This document shows positions 38,185-47,067 of a stretch of DNA of 64,000 bases, piece by piece. The notes under the pieces are model-generated. The model did not search any database and was not told where the DNA came from. It worked only from the letters and a program-made list of their open reading frames with translations. The DNA is taken from positions 1,302,001 through 1,366,000 of the forward strand of contig NZ_CP156060.1 of assembly GCF_039778605.1 (NCBI RefSeq), read 5' to 3'. This stretch comes from Flavobacterium sp. WV_118_3 (GTDB lineage Bacteria > Bacteroidota > Bacteroidia > Flavobacteriales > Flavobacteriaceae). Position numbers and translations under genes: made by a program. Positions within the stretch are counted from its first letter, which is position 1. Each line of letters opens with the position of its first letter.

Positions 38185-39339
38185 GTGGAATTCAAAACAT
38201 TATTTAAACAGTTTAAAAAAAAGACACTTTCGGGACGCTATATTACCAATAGTGCTATAGAGCCGATTTTAAAACAACTCGGACCCGATTTTAAAGTGAA
38301 TACTCCGGCCGTGTCCGTTAAACAACAACCTATATATACAGTTGAAGTAGGTCACGGGAATCATAAGATCTATATGTGGTCGCAAATGCATGGTAACGAA
38401 TCAACGACGACTAAAGCTGTATTCGACTTTATAAATTTATTAAATAGTACAAATCCCTTAGCCATTCAGTTAAAAGAAACGTTTCGTTTTTTGATTGTTC
38501 CTATTGCTAATCCGGATGGTGCTGCAGCTTACACAAGGGTTAATGCGAATGAAGTGGATCTAAATCGCGATGCACTCAATTTAAGTCAGCCGGAAAGTAA
38601 ATTACTACGTGGCTTATATGATACCTTTCAACCGGATTTTTGTTTTAATTTACACGATCAGCGTACAATTTTCGGAGCAGGAAATACCGGAAAACCCGCT
38701 ACAGTTTCTTTTTTGGCACCTGCCTATAATGAAGAAAGAGAGATCAATTCAGTACGGAAACAGGCCATTGGCATCATTGTTGCTATGAATGTCGCGCTAC
38801 AAAAGTATATTCCGGGACAAATAGGACGGTTTGACGATGCTTTCAATATGAATTGTATAGGAGATCGCTTTCAGTCATTAGGAACACCAACCATTCTTTT
38901 TGAGGCCGGACATTTTCCTGGCGATTATGAAAGAGAGGTGACACGGGAATATATTTTTATAGCTTATTTAGTTGCTTTGACAACTATTTCAAAAAGCGAA
39001 CATGTTAACAATAAAACAGCTGAATATTTCGATATTCCTCAAAATATGATTGTCTTTTTTGATTTTATTTATAAAAATATCAAAATCGACGCTGTCGATA
39101 ACCAAAAAATTACTAATTTCGCAGCCCAATATAAAGAAACCCTCGAAAATGATAAAATTGTCTTCGAGGCGTATATTGCGGAAACAGGGACATTATCGGA
39201 ATATTATGGCCATACCGAATACGATTTCAAAAAGGAAAGCATTCGGAATTCAAATGGAACCATACCGGTAATTAATGACAAAGCTGATTTTTTAGTAGCA
39301 AATAAACAGAAAATTGTTAATGGTTTGCTAAAAAAATGA
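38185..39339 (+). CDS. M14 family zinc carboxypeptidase
   Basis: This 384-residue protein starts with GTG, 18 bp after the -7 box. Zinc ligands are visible as HGNE (His69, Glu72) and the later His157 in FNLHDQ. IANPDGAAAYTRVNANEVDLNRD carries the substrate-binding Asn/Arg, and Glu240 in ILFEAGHFPGD is the likely catalytic base. There is no signal peptide, so it is probably cytoplasmic, perhaps acting on amino-acid amides or peptides. Its promoter lies inside a candidate operator for the divergent XRE regulator. Confidence 0.85.
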   Translation: MEFKTLFKQFKKKTLSGRYITNSAIEPILKQLGPDFKVNTPAVSVKQQPIYTVEVGHGNHKIYMWSQMHGNESTTTKAVFDFINLLNSTNPLAIQLKETFRFLIVPIANPDGAAAYTRVNANEVDLNRDALNLSQPESKLLRGLYDTFQPDFCFNLHDQRTIFGAGNTGKPATVSFLAPAYNEEREINSVRKQAIGIIVAMNVALQKYIPGQIGRFDDAFNMNCIGDRFQSLGTPTILFEAGHFPGDYEREVTREYIFIAYLVALTTISKSEHVNNKTAEYFDIPQNMIVFFDFIYKNIKIDAVDNQKITNFAAQYKETLENDKIVFEAYIAETGTLSEYYGHTEYDFKKESIRNSNGTIPVINDKADFLVANKQKIVNGLLKK

Positions 39340-39380
39340 CAATTCAGTAATTATACTGAAGAATTAGTGTTAATTTGTCG

Positions 39381-39388
39381 TAGATTTG
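39381..39388 (+). promoter_or_regulatory. -7 box TAGATTTG for the Lrp-like gene
   Basis: An exact TAnnTTTG match, 32 bp upstream of the ATG at 39421. Confidence 0.55.
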
Positions 39389-39420
39389 CATTTTGAATAT
39401 AAATTGATAAATATAACTTT

Positions 39421-39900
39421 ATGAGTAAGTTTCGTTTGGATGAAGTAGATCATCAAATTTTAGACATGTTGATTGATAATACGCGAGTGCCTTTTACCGA
39501 TATTGCTAAAAAATTGCTGATCTCTGCTGGTACCGTTCACGTACGAGTAAAAAAAATGGAAGATGCAGGAATTATTCAAGGGTCTTCGTTAACACTGGAT
39601 TACGAGAAATTGGGATATTCCTTTATCGCTTACGTTGGGGTTTTCCTTCACAATACTTCTCAAACCAAATTTGTATTAGAGCGTATTAATGAAATTCCTT
39701 TTGTTACCGTAGCACACGTTACTACTGGTAAATTTAATATTTTCTGTAAAATCAGAGCTAAAGATACCAAACATGCTAAAGAAGTTATCTTTATGATTGA
39801 TGATATTGATGGTGTCTACAGAACAGAAACTATGATTTCATTGGAAGAAAGTATTAACGACAAAAAACGTCTGATGCACACTATCTTTAAAGATATGTAA
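39421..39900 (+). CDS. Lrp/AsnC family transcriptional regulator
   Basis: This 159-residue protein has an N-terminal winged HTH (LDEVDHQILDMLIDNTRVPFTDIAKKLLISAGTVHVRVKKMEDAGII) and a C-terminal RAM/AsnC sensing domain (AYVGVFLHNTS, VTTGKFNIFCKIRAKD, TETMISLEESI). Full length for the family. The strongly conserved HTH suggests one of the widely conserved Bacteroidota Lrp paralogues. The gene is monocistronic with its own promoter and terminator, and its ligand is unknown, most often an amino acid in this family. Confidence 0.94.
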   Translation: MSKFRLDEVDHQILDMLIDNTRVPFTDIAKKLLISAGTVHVRVKKMEDAGIIQGSSLTLDYEKLGYSFIAYVGVFLHNTSQTKFVLERINEIPFVTVAHVTTGKFNIFCKIRAKDTKHAKEVIFMIDDIDGVYRTETMISLEESINDKKRLMHTIFKDM

Positions 39901-39918
39901 TATTTGACTATATTTTAA

Positions 39919-39950
39919 GAAACCCTCAGCTAATCCTGAGGGTTTTTCTT
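39919..39950 (+). terminator. Terminator of the Lrp-like gene
   Basis: AAACCCTCAG pairs with CTGAGGGTTT and is followed by a T-rich tract. Confidence 0.9.
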
Positions 39951-39982
39951 TTTACATTTACACCAACCTTAAAACAGAACCA

Positions 39983-40510
39983 ATGAAACCTATCGAATTA
40001 GATCCGTCTGAGTACGCACCGTATTACCAAACCTATATAAATGCACTGGATCCGGCTATTGATCTTATAGACGAACTGGAAATTAGTCTTTACAGTACGA
40101 TTCGGTTTATCCAGGATATTCCAATGGATAAATTCGATTATCGCTATGAAGAAGGGAAGTGGACGATTAAGGAAATTATCCAGCACATTATTGATACGGA
40201 ACGAATATTTGCTTACCGTGCTTTGCGTTTTTCCCGTAATGACACAACGGAATTACCCGGATTTGACGAAAATAGTTTTGCCGATGTTGTAAATCCGGTG
40301 GCTAATAAACGTCATTTAAAGGATTTATTAACGGAATTGACTATTGTACGGCAAGCTACTATTACTTTATTTAAAAGTTATACTCCTGAAGATTTGTTAA
40401 AATCGGGGATCGCTTCTCAAAACCGGATGTCGGTTCGTGCCTTAGGATTCATGATCATCGGGCATCAAAACCATCATGTCCGGGTATATCAGGAACGCTA
40501 TTTATCATAA
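39983..40510 (+). CDS. DinB family protein
   Basis: This 175-residue four-helix protein has the metal-binding His pattern of the DinB/YfiT family: IQHIIDTERIFAYRALRF (first His) and IGHQNHHVRVYQERYL (the C-terminal His pair). The opening YRYEEGKWTIKEIIQHI is the most conserved part of the family. Members bind a divalent metal, and several act as thiol-dependent transferases; the reaction here is unknown. It stands alone, convergent with the sulfatase gene, with a shared terminator. Confidence 0.9.
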   Translation: MKPIELDPSEYAPYYQTYINALDPAIDLIDELEISLYSTIRFIQDIPMDKFDYRYEEGKWTIKEIIQHIIDTERIFAYRALRFSRNDTTELPGFDENSFADVVNPVANKRHLKDLLTELTIVRQATITLFKSYTPEDLLKSGIASQNRMSVRALGFMIIGHQNHHVRVYQERYLS

Positions 40511-40513
40511 TAG

Positions 40514-40541
40514 AAAGAGCCACGCTTAGCGTGGCTCTTTT
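40514..40541. terminator. Shared terminator of DinB and the LTA-synthase-like gene
   Basis: AAAGAGCCACGC pairs with GCGTGGCTCTTT, a 12 bp stem between two convergent stop codons. Confidence 0.85.
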
Positions 40542-40546
40542 AGTAT

Positions 40547-42646
40547 TTAGTTGTTGTTATACAATTGTTGTTGGAGGTAGTAGGATGCTATCTGGTAGTA
40601 GGCAATCGTTTCCTGTGTTAATTCCTTGCGTTCTCCGCTAAGTGGTTGTTGTTCGAAAAATAACGGTATGGCTTTGCTTCCTTTGGCTACCGGCTGTAAT
40701 TCAAGGGAAAACTGTTTTACTTTTCGTACCGGTGATAATATGGTTAAGATATTGTCTTTTATAAAACCAAGATCCTGATACGTAGCAATCAAAGCACGTG
40801 GGTGGTAGCCGCTTTGAAGTACATCCTGTCCAAAGAATTTACTTTTGTAATTAAAGTTAAGAATTCCCATTAAGGTTGGCATCAAGTCAATTTGAGACAT
40901 TAATATGTTATTCTGACCCGGTGTGATAAAACCTGGTGCATAAATCATTGCCGGGATATGGTATTTATCAAGTGGTAGTTCTGTTTTTCCGGCACTCGAA
41001 GCACAATGGTCGGCTACAATTACAAAAACAGTATTGTTAAACCAAGGTTGTTTTTGTGCTGCTTCAAAGAATTTGCGAAGCGCGTAATCGGTATATTTTA
41101 CACCACCTTCCCGTTGTTTTGAATCGGAAGGAATATCAATTTTGTTGTCAGGATACGTAAAAGGTCTGTGGTTACTCACCGTCATAATATGGTTAAAAAA
41201 CGGTTTGCCTTCTTTGGCTTCGTCGTTCATAACCTTGATTGCCTTTGTAAACATGTCTTCATCGCAAACACCCCAAATGTTTTGGAATGTAATTTCTTCA
41301 GGTGTAAATGTCGTTTTATCGACAATATCATAGTTGTTTCCGCCAAAAAAGTCCCGCATATTATCAAAATAGGCATCGCCCCCATACATATATTTCACAT
41401 TATATCCTTTTTGCTGGAATATATGACCTGTGGAGAATTTATTTTTGTTGTCTTTTCGTTTTACAACACTTTCACCGGCTGTAGGAGGTAAAGACAAGGT
41501 TACGGCTTCCAATCCGCGAACGGTACGGTTTCCGGTAGCATATAAATTGGTAAAGAAAAGACTTTGTTCTGCCAGTGAATCCAGGAAAGGGGTAATATTT
41601 TGTTCGTTACCATAGGCTTTCATAAATTCAGCACTTAGGCTTTCTACAGTAATTAACACAACATTTTTATGCGTTTCAGGTCCTTTACCGGTTATCTGTC
41701 TTTCCATCGTATTTCCGCCTAATTCCGGAATTTGTTTACGCAGTAAGGCAAATGCCTCATCTTGGGGTACATTCGTATAAAATTTAAAGTAGTCCAGTTC
41801 ACTGTTTTTAAACGCCAGGAAAAAACGATAGCTACCATTGGCTTCCAGTTCGTTGACAAAAACATTCTGAGAATCTTCTAGTCGTGCCAATGCCGGTATT
41901 GCGGTTATTGAAAGGCCGAATAATACGGCATAACCAATAGTAATGGCAATTTTTTCTTTAAAGGTTGGCAGATTGTCCAGATAGTTTCGGGATCTTTTTA
42001 CCACAAACCAGGTAACCAGTACGGCAACAATTCCGATTCCTGTAAAAAGCGGAACTACCGGATAGGATTCCATAATGTTCCCGATCACGGTGTTGGTATA
42101 AACCAGATAATCAACAGCTATGAAATTATAGCGTACACCAAATTCGTTCCAAAAGAAAAACTCACTAACCGTATTCTGTAGAATACAAAGGACAAAAATG
42201 AATATCGTAATGGAATATAAGGCCAATCGGATTTTAGAGCGATATTTGGGTAATAATAACAGTGCTCCAAACAGTACTGTTTTCAATGCGACAAAGCTAA
42301 TTCCTATTTCAGGGAGTACACCTCCGTATTCGTTTAAAATGGTATTTCCAAAGCTAACATAGGCTAGCAATGCGACTAATCCACCAAAAATCAGATAGCC
42401 CCAAGGCTTGTAAAATTTTGAGTTTGAGAGAAAAACAAGATAAAGCCATAATAGAGATCCTATGATCACAAAAACAAAGAAATCTGAAATAACTCCGATT
42501 CCAAATATCTTTACGATCTCAAAAAAGCTAAACTTTGCCTGTGTTATCGGATGGAAAATCAAGACTATTCTTAAAATAATACTTGCGGTAATGTAAAATA
42601 ACAATAAATTGTAAAAAGGAGTTAACTTTTTAAGATAGGAAATCAT
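40547..42646 (-). CDS. LTA-synthase-like membrane sulfatase / phosphoglycerol transferase
   Basis: This 699-residue protein has five N-terminal transmembrane segments (about 10-215), then an extracytoplasmic sulfatase-fold domain. VLITVESLSAEFMKAYG contains the metal-binding acidic residue; TGNRTVRGLEA contains the nucleophile Thr; HNRPFTYPD-type and VIVADHCASSAGK segments supply the remaining metal ligands. Related proteins transfer phosphoglycerol to lipoteichoic acid or membrane-derived oligosaccharides, or phosphoethanolamine to lipids. In this Gram-negative organism the acceptor is unknown. A -7 box lies at 42661-42668 on the minus strand. Confidence 0.9.
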   Translation of the reverse strand: MISYLKKLTPFYNLLLFYITASIILRIVLIFHPITQAKFSFFEIVKIFGIGVISDFFVFVIIGSLLWLYLVFLSNSKFYKPWGYLIFGGLVALLAYVSFGNTILNEYGGVLPEIGISFVALKTVLFGALLLLPKYRSKIRLALYSITIFIFVLCILQNTVSEFFFWNEFGVRYNFIAVDYLVYTNTVIGNIMESYPVVPLFTGIGIVAVLVTWFVVKRSRNYLDNLPTFKEKIAITIGYAVLFGLSITAIPALARLEDSQNVFVNELEANGSYRFFLAFKNSELDYFKFYTNVPQDEAFALLRKQIPELGGNTMERQITGKGPETHKNVVLITVESLSAEFMKAYGNEQNITPFLDSLAEQSLFFTNLYATGNRTVRGLEAVTLSLPPTAGESVVKRKDNKNKFSTGHIFQQKGYNVKYMYGGDAYFDNMRDFFGGNNYDIVDKTTFTPEEITFQNIWGVCDEDMFTKAIKVMNDEAKEGKPFFNHIMTVSNHRPFTYPDNKIDIPSDSKQREGGVKYTDYALRKFFEAAQKQPWFNNTVFVIVADHCASSAGKTELPLDKYHIPAMIYAPGFITPGQNNILMSQIDLMPTLMGILNFNYKSKFFGQDVLQSGYHPRALIATYQDLGFIKDNILTILSPVRKVKQFSLELQPVAKGSKAIPLFFEQQPLSGERKELTQETIAYYQIASYYLQQQLYNNN

Positions 42647-42660
42647 AATATAGTTTTTAG

Positions 42661-42668
42661 CAAAAATA
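42661..42668 (-). promoter_or_regulatory. -7 box TATTTTTG for the sulfatase gene
   Basis: An exact TAnnTTTG match on the minus strand, 14 bp from the ATG. Confidence 0.5.
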
Positions 42669-42720
42669 TAAAAAAAGCCGTACGATATTGAATTTTAAAA
42701 AAGTTGCACTTAAAATTGCA

Positions 42721-42728
42721 TACTTTTG
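42721..42728 (+). promoter_or_regulatory. -7 box TACTTTTG for the lipid kinase gene
   Basis: An exact TAnnTTTG match. It places the transcription start near 42735 and excludes the TTG at 42688 as a translation start. Confidence 0.6.
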
Positions 42729-42756
42729 CATGAATAATTCACTATCGGTAATTTTA

Positions 42757-43635
42757 ATGAAATACATCCACTTTATTGTTAACCCTATTTCCGGAAAAGG
42801 AAAACACAAGATTGCGAAACAGGATTTAGAACAATTTTTTCCATCGGAAGACTATACGTTAGTCGTTGAATATTCGGAATATAAAAAGCATGCTATTACT
42901 CTAACCCGTGATGCAGTGGCTAAAAAACCGGATATAATAGTCGCTTGTGGTGGAGATGGGACAATTCATGAGGTGGCTTCAGGGTTGGTTAATACCGATA
43001 TCGCACTGGGAATTTTACCGGTAGGGTCGGGTAATGGTCTTGCTTCAAATCTGAATATAGCCAAAGATTTTAAAAAGGCAGTAGCATTAATAAAAAACGG
43101 ACAACCTTCTGCTATTGATGTCGGAATGGTTAACGAGTACTATTTCTTTAGCAATATGGGAATTGGTATCGATGCCAAAATTATTCAGAAATACGAAAGT
43201 ATGCCAACACGTAATCTTTCATCTTATATAAAAGCGTCGTTGTTTGCTGCTGCAAATTATAAGCCCCATAGCGCCATTGTGCATTGTAATGGTAAAACTT
43301 TCGAAACGAATCCGATGTTGTTTTTTATTTCTAATTCGAACGAAATGGGATACAATATGAGTTTAACACCAAAAGCCAGTCTTCAGGATGGTTGGCTGGA
43401 CTTATTGATCGTCCCAAAATTGAATATCCTGGAACAAATGTATTTCGGAGCCTTGGTGTTGTTAAACAAAACCGAGCGTTTTAAAAAAGCCAGTCATCAG
43501 CTTATAAAAGAAGTTCATGTGGAAGTCTCCGGACAGGATATGATACCGATGCAATTGGATGGTGAATATTATCAATTCAACGAAAATAAGTTTAAAATCA
43601 GTATATTACAAGAGTCACTTCGTGTAATAGTATAG
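42757..43635 (+). CDS. Diacylglycerol kinase-like lipid kinase (YegS/DgkB family)
   Basis: This encodes 292 residues from MKYIHFIVNPISGKGKHKI. The nucleotide-binding loop is ACGGDGTIHEVASGL, and GILPVGSGNGLASNLN supplies the second conserved Gly/Asn block. The C-terminal half is beta-rich (KPHSAIVHCNGKTFETNPMLF, MPMQLDGEYYQFNE). Family members phosphorylate diacylglycerol or related lipids using ATP and Mg2+. An in-frame TTG at 42688 would be upstream of the promoter and is not used. It ends about 40 bp before the his leader promoter. Confidence 0.93.
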   Translation: MKYIHFIVNPISGKGKHKIAKQDLEQFFPSEDYTLVVEYSEYKKHAITLTRDAVAKKPDIIVACGGDGTIHEVASGLVNTDIALGILPVGSGNGLASNLNIAKDFKKAVALIKNGQPSAIDVGMVNEYYFFSNMGIGIDAKIIQKYESMPTRNLSSYIKASLFAAANYKPHSAIVHCNGKTFETNPMLFFISNSNEMGYNMSLTPKASLQDGWLDLLIVPKLNILEQMYFGALVLLNKTERFKKASHQLIKEVHVEVSGQDMIPMQLDGEYYQFNENKFKISILQESLRVIV

Positions 43636-43673
43636 CTTTTTCATGAGATTAAATAAAAAAATAAAACAAAAGC

Positions 43674-43705
43674 TTGTTTTTTTGTTTTATTTGTCAATAT
43701 CTTTG
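43674..43705 (+). promoter_or_regulatory. his operon promoter (TTG-N21-TATCTTTG)
   Basis: TTG at 43674-43676 and the -7 box TATCTTTG at 43698-43705 are 21 bp apart. Predicted start near 43712, 12 bases before the leader peptide ATG. Confidence 0.75.
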
Positions 43706-43723
43706 TGAACACAAAAAATAAAA

Positions 43724-43780
43724 ATGTTTAGCAATCAATTACATCATCATCATTATTCCTCCGCTCAAGCGAAGTTATAA
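43724..43780 (+). CDS. hisL: His operon leader peptide
   Basis: An 18-codon open frame, MFSNQLHHHHYSSAQAKL, with four consecutive His codons (CAT x4) at 43742-43753 and a TAA stop at 43778. It sits between the his promoter and the terminator hairpin ahead of hisG. A run of codons for the amino acid made by the operon is the hallmark of transcription attenuation. The peptide itself has no expected function. It was identified directly from the base sequence. Confidence 0.9.
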   Translation: MFSNQLHHHHYSSAQAKL

Positions 43781-43844
43781 TGGTATGTATCTAACATATA
43801 TATATTTAACCCGTTTGAGTACATCAAACGGGTTTTTCTTTTCT
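43764..43844 (+). promoter_or_regulatory. His attenuator: antiterminator and terminator hairpins
   Basis: Terminator: AACCCGTTTG (43808-43817) pairs with CAAACGGGTT (43825-43834), followed by a T-rich tract. Antiterminator: CTCAAGCG (43764-43771) pairs with CGTTTGAG (43812-43819) over 8 bp with one G-U, destroying the terminator's left arm. A ribosome stalled at the His codons leaves 43764-43771 free; one that reaches the TAA at 43778 covers it. The logic therefore gives readthrough when charged tRNA-His is scarce. Confidence 0.85.
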
Positions 43845-43881
43845 TCTTCGTTGCTGTACTCAAACTTATTCCTGTTTTTTT

Positions 43882-44739
43882 ATGAGTACATTAAAAATTG
43901 CCCTTCAAAAATCGGGCAGACTAAGCGAAGATAGCCTTAGCTTACTAAAAAAATGCGGCTTTTCTATCGAAACTGAAAGCGGTGAGTTAAAAGCCAGTGT
44001 CGCAAATTTCCCGCTGGAAATCCTTTTTCTACGGAATTCCGATATTCCGCAATACCTAATGGATGGTGTGGCTGATCTTGCTATTATTGGTCAGAACTTA
44101 TTAGCTGAAAAAGAATTTCCTATTGAAACGATAATGCCGTTAGGGTTTTCGAAGTGTCGTGTGGCTGTAGCGGTTCCTAAAGCCTTTTCCTTTACATCAA
44201 TTAGTGATCTTAACGGATTAAGAATTGCGACCTCTTATCCGGAAACAACCAGACGTTATTTTAAATCTCAAAATGTTAGGATCGAATTGCATCAGATTTC
44301 GGGTTCTGTCGAAATAGCTCCTAATATTGACCTGGCTGACGCGATCGTAGATATTGTCTCTTCCGGAAATACACTTGCTAAAAACAACCTGAAAGAAGTA
44401 GCAGTAATCCTTGAAAGTGAGGCTGTTTTGGCTGTATCTCCAAAAATAAAACTGAATAGTAAAATAATCCTGGAGCGTTTTCTGTTTCGGTTGCAATCCG
44501 TTTTAAGAGCTTCTCAATCCAAATATCTTATGATGAATGTTCCGAATACCAAAATACAGGAAATAAGTGAATTATTACCGGTCTTAAAAAGTGCTACTGT
44601 TGTTCCGTTAAGTCTCGAAGGATGGAGTAGTTTCCAGACGGTTATTAATGAAACGGCATTTTGGGATGTTATTGATAAACTTAAAGCCAGTGGCGCTCAG
44701 GACATACTGGTTTGTCCAATCGAAAAAATTGCATTATGA
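43882..44739 (+). CDS. hisG: ATP phosphoribosyltransferase (long form)
   Basis: The first step of histidine synthesis: ATP plus PRPP to phosphoribosyl-ATP. The 285-residue long form has periplasmic-binding-like catalytic domains (LKIALQKSGRLSEDSLSLLKKCG, DLAIIGQNLLAE, RIATSYPETTRRYF, the PRPP loop DAIVDIVSSGNTLAKNNL). The C-terminal ACT-like regulatory domain (about 210-285) binds histidine for feedback inhibition, so no HisZ partner is needed. It starts 38 bp after the attenuator and overlaps hisD by 4 bp. Confidence 0.97.
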   Translation: MSTLKIALQKSGRLSEDSLSLLKKCGFSIETESGELKASVANFPLEILFLRNSDIPQYLMDGVADLAIIGQNLLAEKEFPIETIMPLGFSKCRVAVAVPKAFSFTSISDLNGLRIATSYPETTRRYFKSQNVRIELHQISGSVEIAPNIDLADAIVDIVSSGNTLAKNNLKEVAVILESEAVLAVSPKIKLNSKIILERFLFRLQSVLRASQSKYLMMNVPNTKIQEISELLPVLKSATVVPLSLEGWSSFQTVINETAFWDVIDKLKASGAQDILVCPIEKIAL

Positions 44740-46031
44740 AAATAATTAAAAATCCAACACGAAATACCTGGGGAGAACTAACCAAGCGCCCTATACAAAG
44801 TTATGAAGCAATCGAAGCTACTGTAAAACTGATTTTCAAGGAAGTTGCTGTAAAAGGGGATGCCGCTATATATAAATATACGGATATTTTTGATGGTGTC
44901 AGACTGGAAAATCTGATAGTTACAGAAGCAGAAATACAGGAAGCTGTACAACAGGTTTCAACCGATCTGAAAGCAGCAATTCAGCTTGCAAAAAATAATA
45001 TAAAGCGTTTTCACAAAAAACAAAATACAATTCCAATCAGTCTCGAAACCATGCCCGGAATCCTGTGCTGGATGGAAAAAAAACCAATTCAAAAAGTTGG
45101 TTTATATATTCCGGGTGGAACGGCTCCGCTATTTTCTACCGTTTTAATGCTGGCTATTCCGGCGCAATTGGCCGGTTGCAGTGAAATTGTGCTTTGTTCT
45201 CCACCAGATCCATCGGGAAAAATTAATCCGGCCATTTTATATGCAGCGCATATCTGTGGGGTTACTACGATTATAAAATCCGGAGGGATTCCTGCAATTG
45301 CCGGAATGACATTCGGAACGGAAACAATTCCTAAAGTATATAAAATCTTTGGCCCCGGAAATCAGTTTGTAACGGGTGCCAAACAGTTCGCAACGCAATT
45401 CGGAACGGCTATAGATATGCCAGCCGGACCATCAGAATTACTCGTTTTTGCCGATACGACTGCAAATGCTTCTTTTGTTGCAGCCGATTTATTAAGTCAG
45501 GCAGAACATGGAAAAGACAGTCAGGTGGTTTTGGTTTCCAATAGTGTAAGCTTACTGCAAAAAGTTATCCGGGAAATACCCCGTCAGTTAGCGGGTTTAC
45601 CCCGACAGGAAATTGTAAAAGAAGCATTACGTAAAGCACGATTTATCTATATTGAAAACCAAATCGAAGCACTCGATTTTATAAATGAATATGCTCCGGA
45701 GCATTTTATAATCTGCGCTAGTAATGAGGCTTTTTTTATACGAGGAATTCAGAATGCAGGATCCGTTTTTGTAGGGAATTATTCTCCCGAAAGTGCGGGC
45801 GATTATGCTTCCGGAACCAATCATACGTTACCAACCAATGGTTTTGCCCGGAATTATAGCGGAATTACATTGGATAGTTTTCAGAAAACGATCAGTTTTC
45901 AAAAGTTATCACCGGAAGGTATTTCGGCTATCGGGAAAAGTATTGAAGTTATGGCTACGACCGAAGGTCTTGAAGCACATAAAAATGCCGTTACCATCCG
46001 ATTAAAACAATTACAGGATGAAAACAATTGA
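44736..46031 (+). CDS. hisD: Histidinol dehydrogenase
   Basis: This 431-residue enzyme catalyses the last two oxidations, histidinol to histidine, using NAD+ and zinc. Conserved blocks: KVGLYIPGGTAPLFSTVLMLAIPA, IFGPGNQFVTGAKQFATQFG, DMPAGPSELLVFAD, DLLSQAEHGKDSQ, YAPEHFIIC and GTNHTLPTNGFARNYSG, which hold the zinc ligands and catalytic Glu/His. I use the ATG at 44736, which overlaps the hisG stop (ATGA), rather than an upstream TTG-type start. It overlaps hisC by 14 bp, tight coupling within the operon. Confidence 0.97.
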   Translation: MKIIKNPTRNTWGELTKRPIQSYEAIEATVKLIFKEVAVKGDAAIYKYTDIFDGVRLENLIVTEAEIQEAVQQVSTDLKAAIQLAKNNIKRFHKKQNTIPISLETMPGILCWMEKKPIQKVGLYIPGGTAPLFSTVLMLAIPAQLAGCSEIVLCSPPDPSGKINPAILYAAHICGVTTIIKSGGIPAIAGMTFGTETIPKVYKIFGPGNQFVTGAKQFATQFGTAIDMPAGPSELLVFADTTANASFVAADLLSQAEHGKDSQVVLVSNSVSLLQKVIREIPRQLAGLPRQEIVKEALRKARFIYIENQIEALDFINEYAPEHFIICASNEAFFIRGIQNAGSVFVGNYSPESAGDYASGTNHTLPTNGFARNYSGITLDSFQKTISFQKLSPEGISAIGKSIEVMATTEGLEAHKNAVTIRLKQLQDENN

Positions 46032-47067
46032 TCTGAATAAACTGGTCCGAAGTACGATTTTAAAAATGAAACCGTATACCTCGGCCAGAGATGAGTATCC
46101 TACGGTTGTCGAAGGAATGATTTTTCTGGATGCTAATGAAAATCCGTTCGAAAAGGGTTGGAACCGCTATCCGGATTCAAAACAATTCGCGGTAAAACAG
46201 AAAATCGGAAGTATAAAAGCTATCGCAGAAAATCGGATTACGTTAGGTAACGGAAGTGATGAGATACTGGATTTGATTTTTAGGGTCTTTTGTGAACCGG
46301 GAAAGGACAATATAATTAGTTTGCCGCCAACGTATGGGATGTACTCGGTATTAGCTGATTTAAACGATATTGAAAATCGGGAAGTATTGCTAAATGTCGA
46401 TTTTCAACCGGATATTCCAAAAATTTTAGCACAAGTCGACAAACATACAAAGCTACTTTTCCTTTGTTCACCGAATAATCCAACCGGGAATTTAGTGTCT
46501 GAAGAAACTATTGTTATGCTTTTAAACCGTTTTAACGGAATTGTAGTAGTGGATGAAGCCTATATCGATTTTACAACACAGCAAAGCTGGGCTAAAAGAG
46601 GAATTGCTTTTGAAAATCTAATTGTGATTCAAACACTTTCCAAAGCCTATGGAATGGCCGGCATCCGATTGGGTATGGCTTTTGCTTCGCCCGAAATTAC
46701 AGCACTTTTACACAAAATAAAACCACCGTATAATATCAGTACGTTATCACAGGAAAAAGTGCTGCTAATGGATCCGAATATAGAAAAGGAAGTTTCTTTA
46801 ATTCAAAAGGATAAAGAAACATTAATTAAAGTTTTACTTAAAGTAAGTTTTATTGAAAAAATATATCCGTCGGATGCCAATTTTATATTAATCCGTGTCG
46901 ACGATGCCGACAAAAGATACCGTCAATTATTGGACAATGGTATCGTAGTTCGGAATAGGAATCAATATCCGTTATGTGACAATTGCTTGCGGATTACAAT
47001 TGGAACGCCCGACGAAAACAAGACATTACTTGAGGTTATCTCTAAAATTCAAAAAATGGAATTATGA
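46018..47067 (+). CDS. hisC: Histidinol-phosphate aminotransferase
   Basis: This 349-residue PLP-dependent fold-type I aminotransferase converts imidazole-acetol phosphate to histidinol phosphate with glutamate. Key features: [18 protein letters not shown] at the N-terminus, [34 protein letters not shown], and the PLP lysine in [14 protein letters not shown]. The start at 46018 lies inside the end of hisD. Its stop overlaps the hisB ATG by 4 bp. Confidence 0.97.
   Translation: MKTIDLNKLVRSTILKMKPYTSARDEYPTVVEGMIFLDANENPFEKGWNRYPDSKQFAVKQKIGSIKAIAENRITLGNGSDEILDLIFRVFCEPGKDNIISLPPTYGMYSVLADLNDIENREVLLNVDFQPDIPKILAQVDKHTKLLFLCSPNNPTGNLVSEETIVMLLNRFNGIVVVDEAYIDFTTQQSWAKRGIAFENLIVIQTLSKAYGMAGIRLGMAFASPEITALLHKIKPPYNISTLSQEKVLLMDPNIEKEVSLIQKDKETLIKVLLKVSFIEKIYPSDANFILIRVDDADKRYRQLLDNGIVVRNRNQYPLCDNCLRITIGTPDENKTLLEVISKIQKMEL

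Noticed and set aside
43742..43753. CAT repeat as a microsatellite
   Set aside because: It is explained by the four His codons of the attenuator leader peptide.
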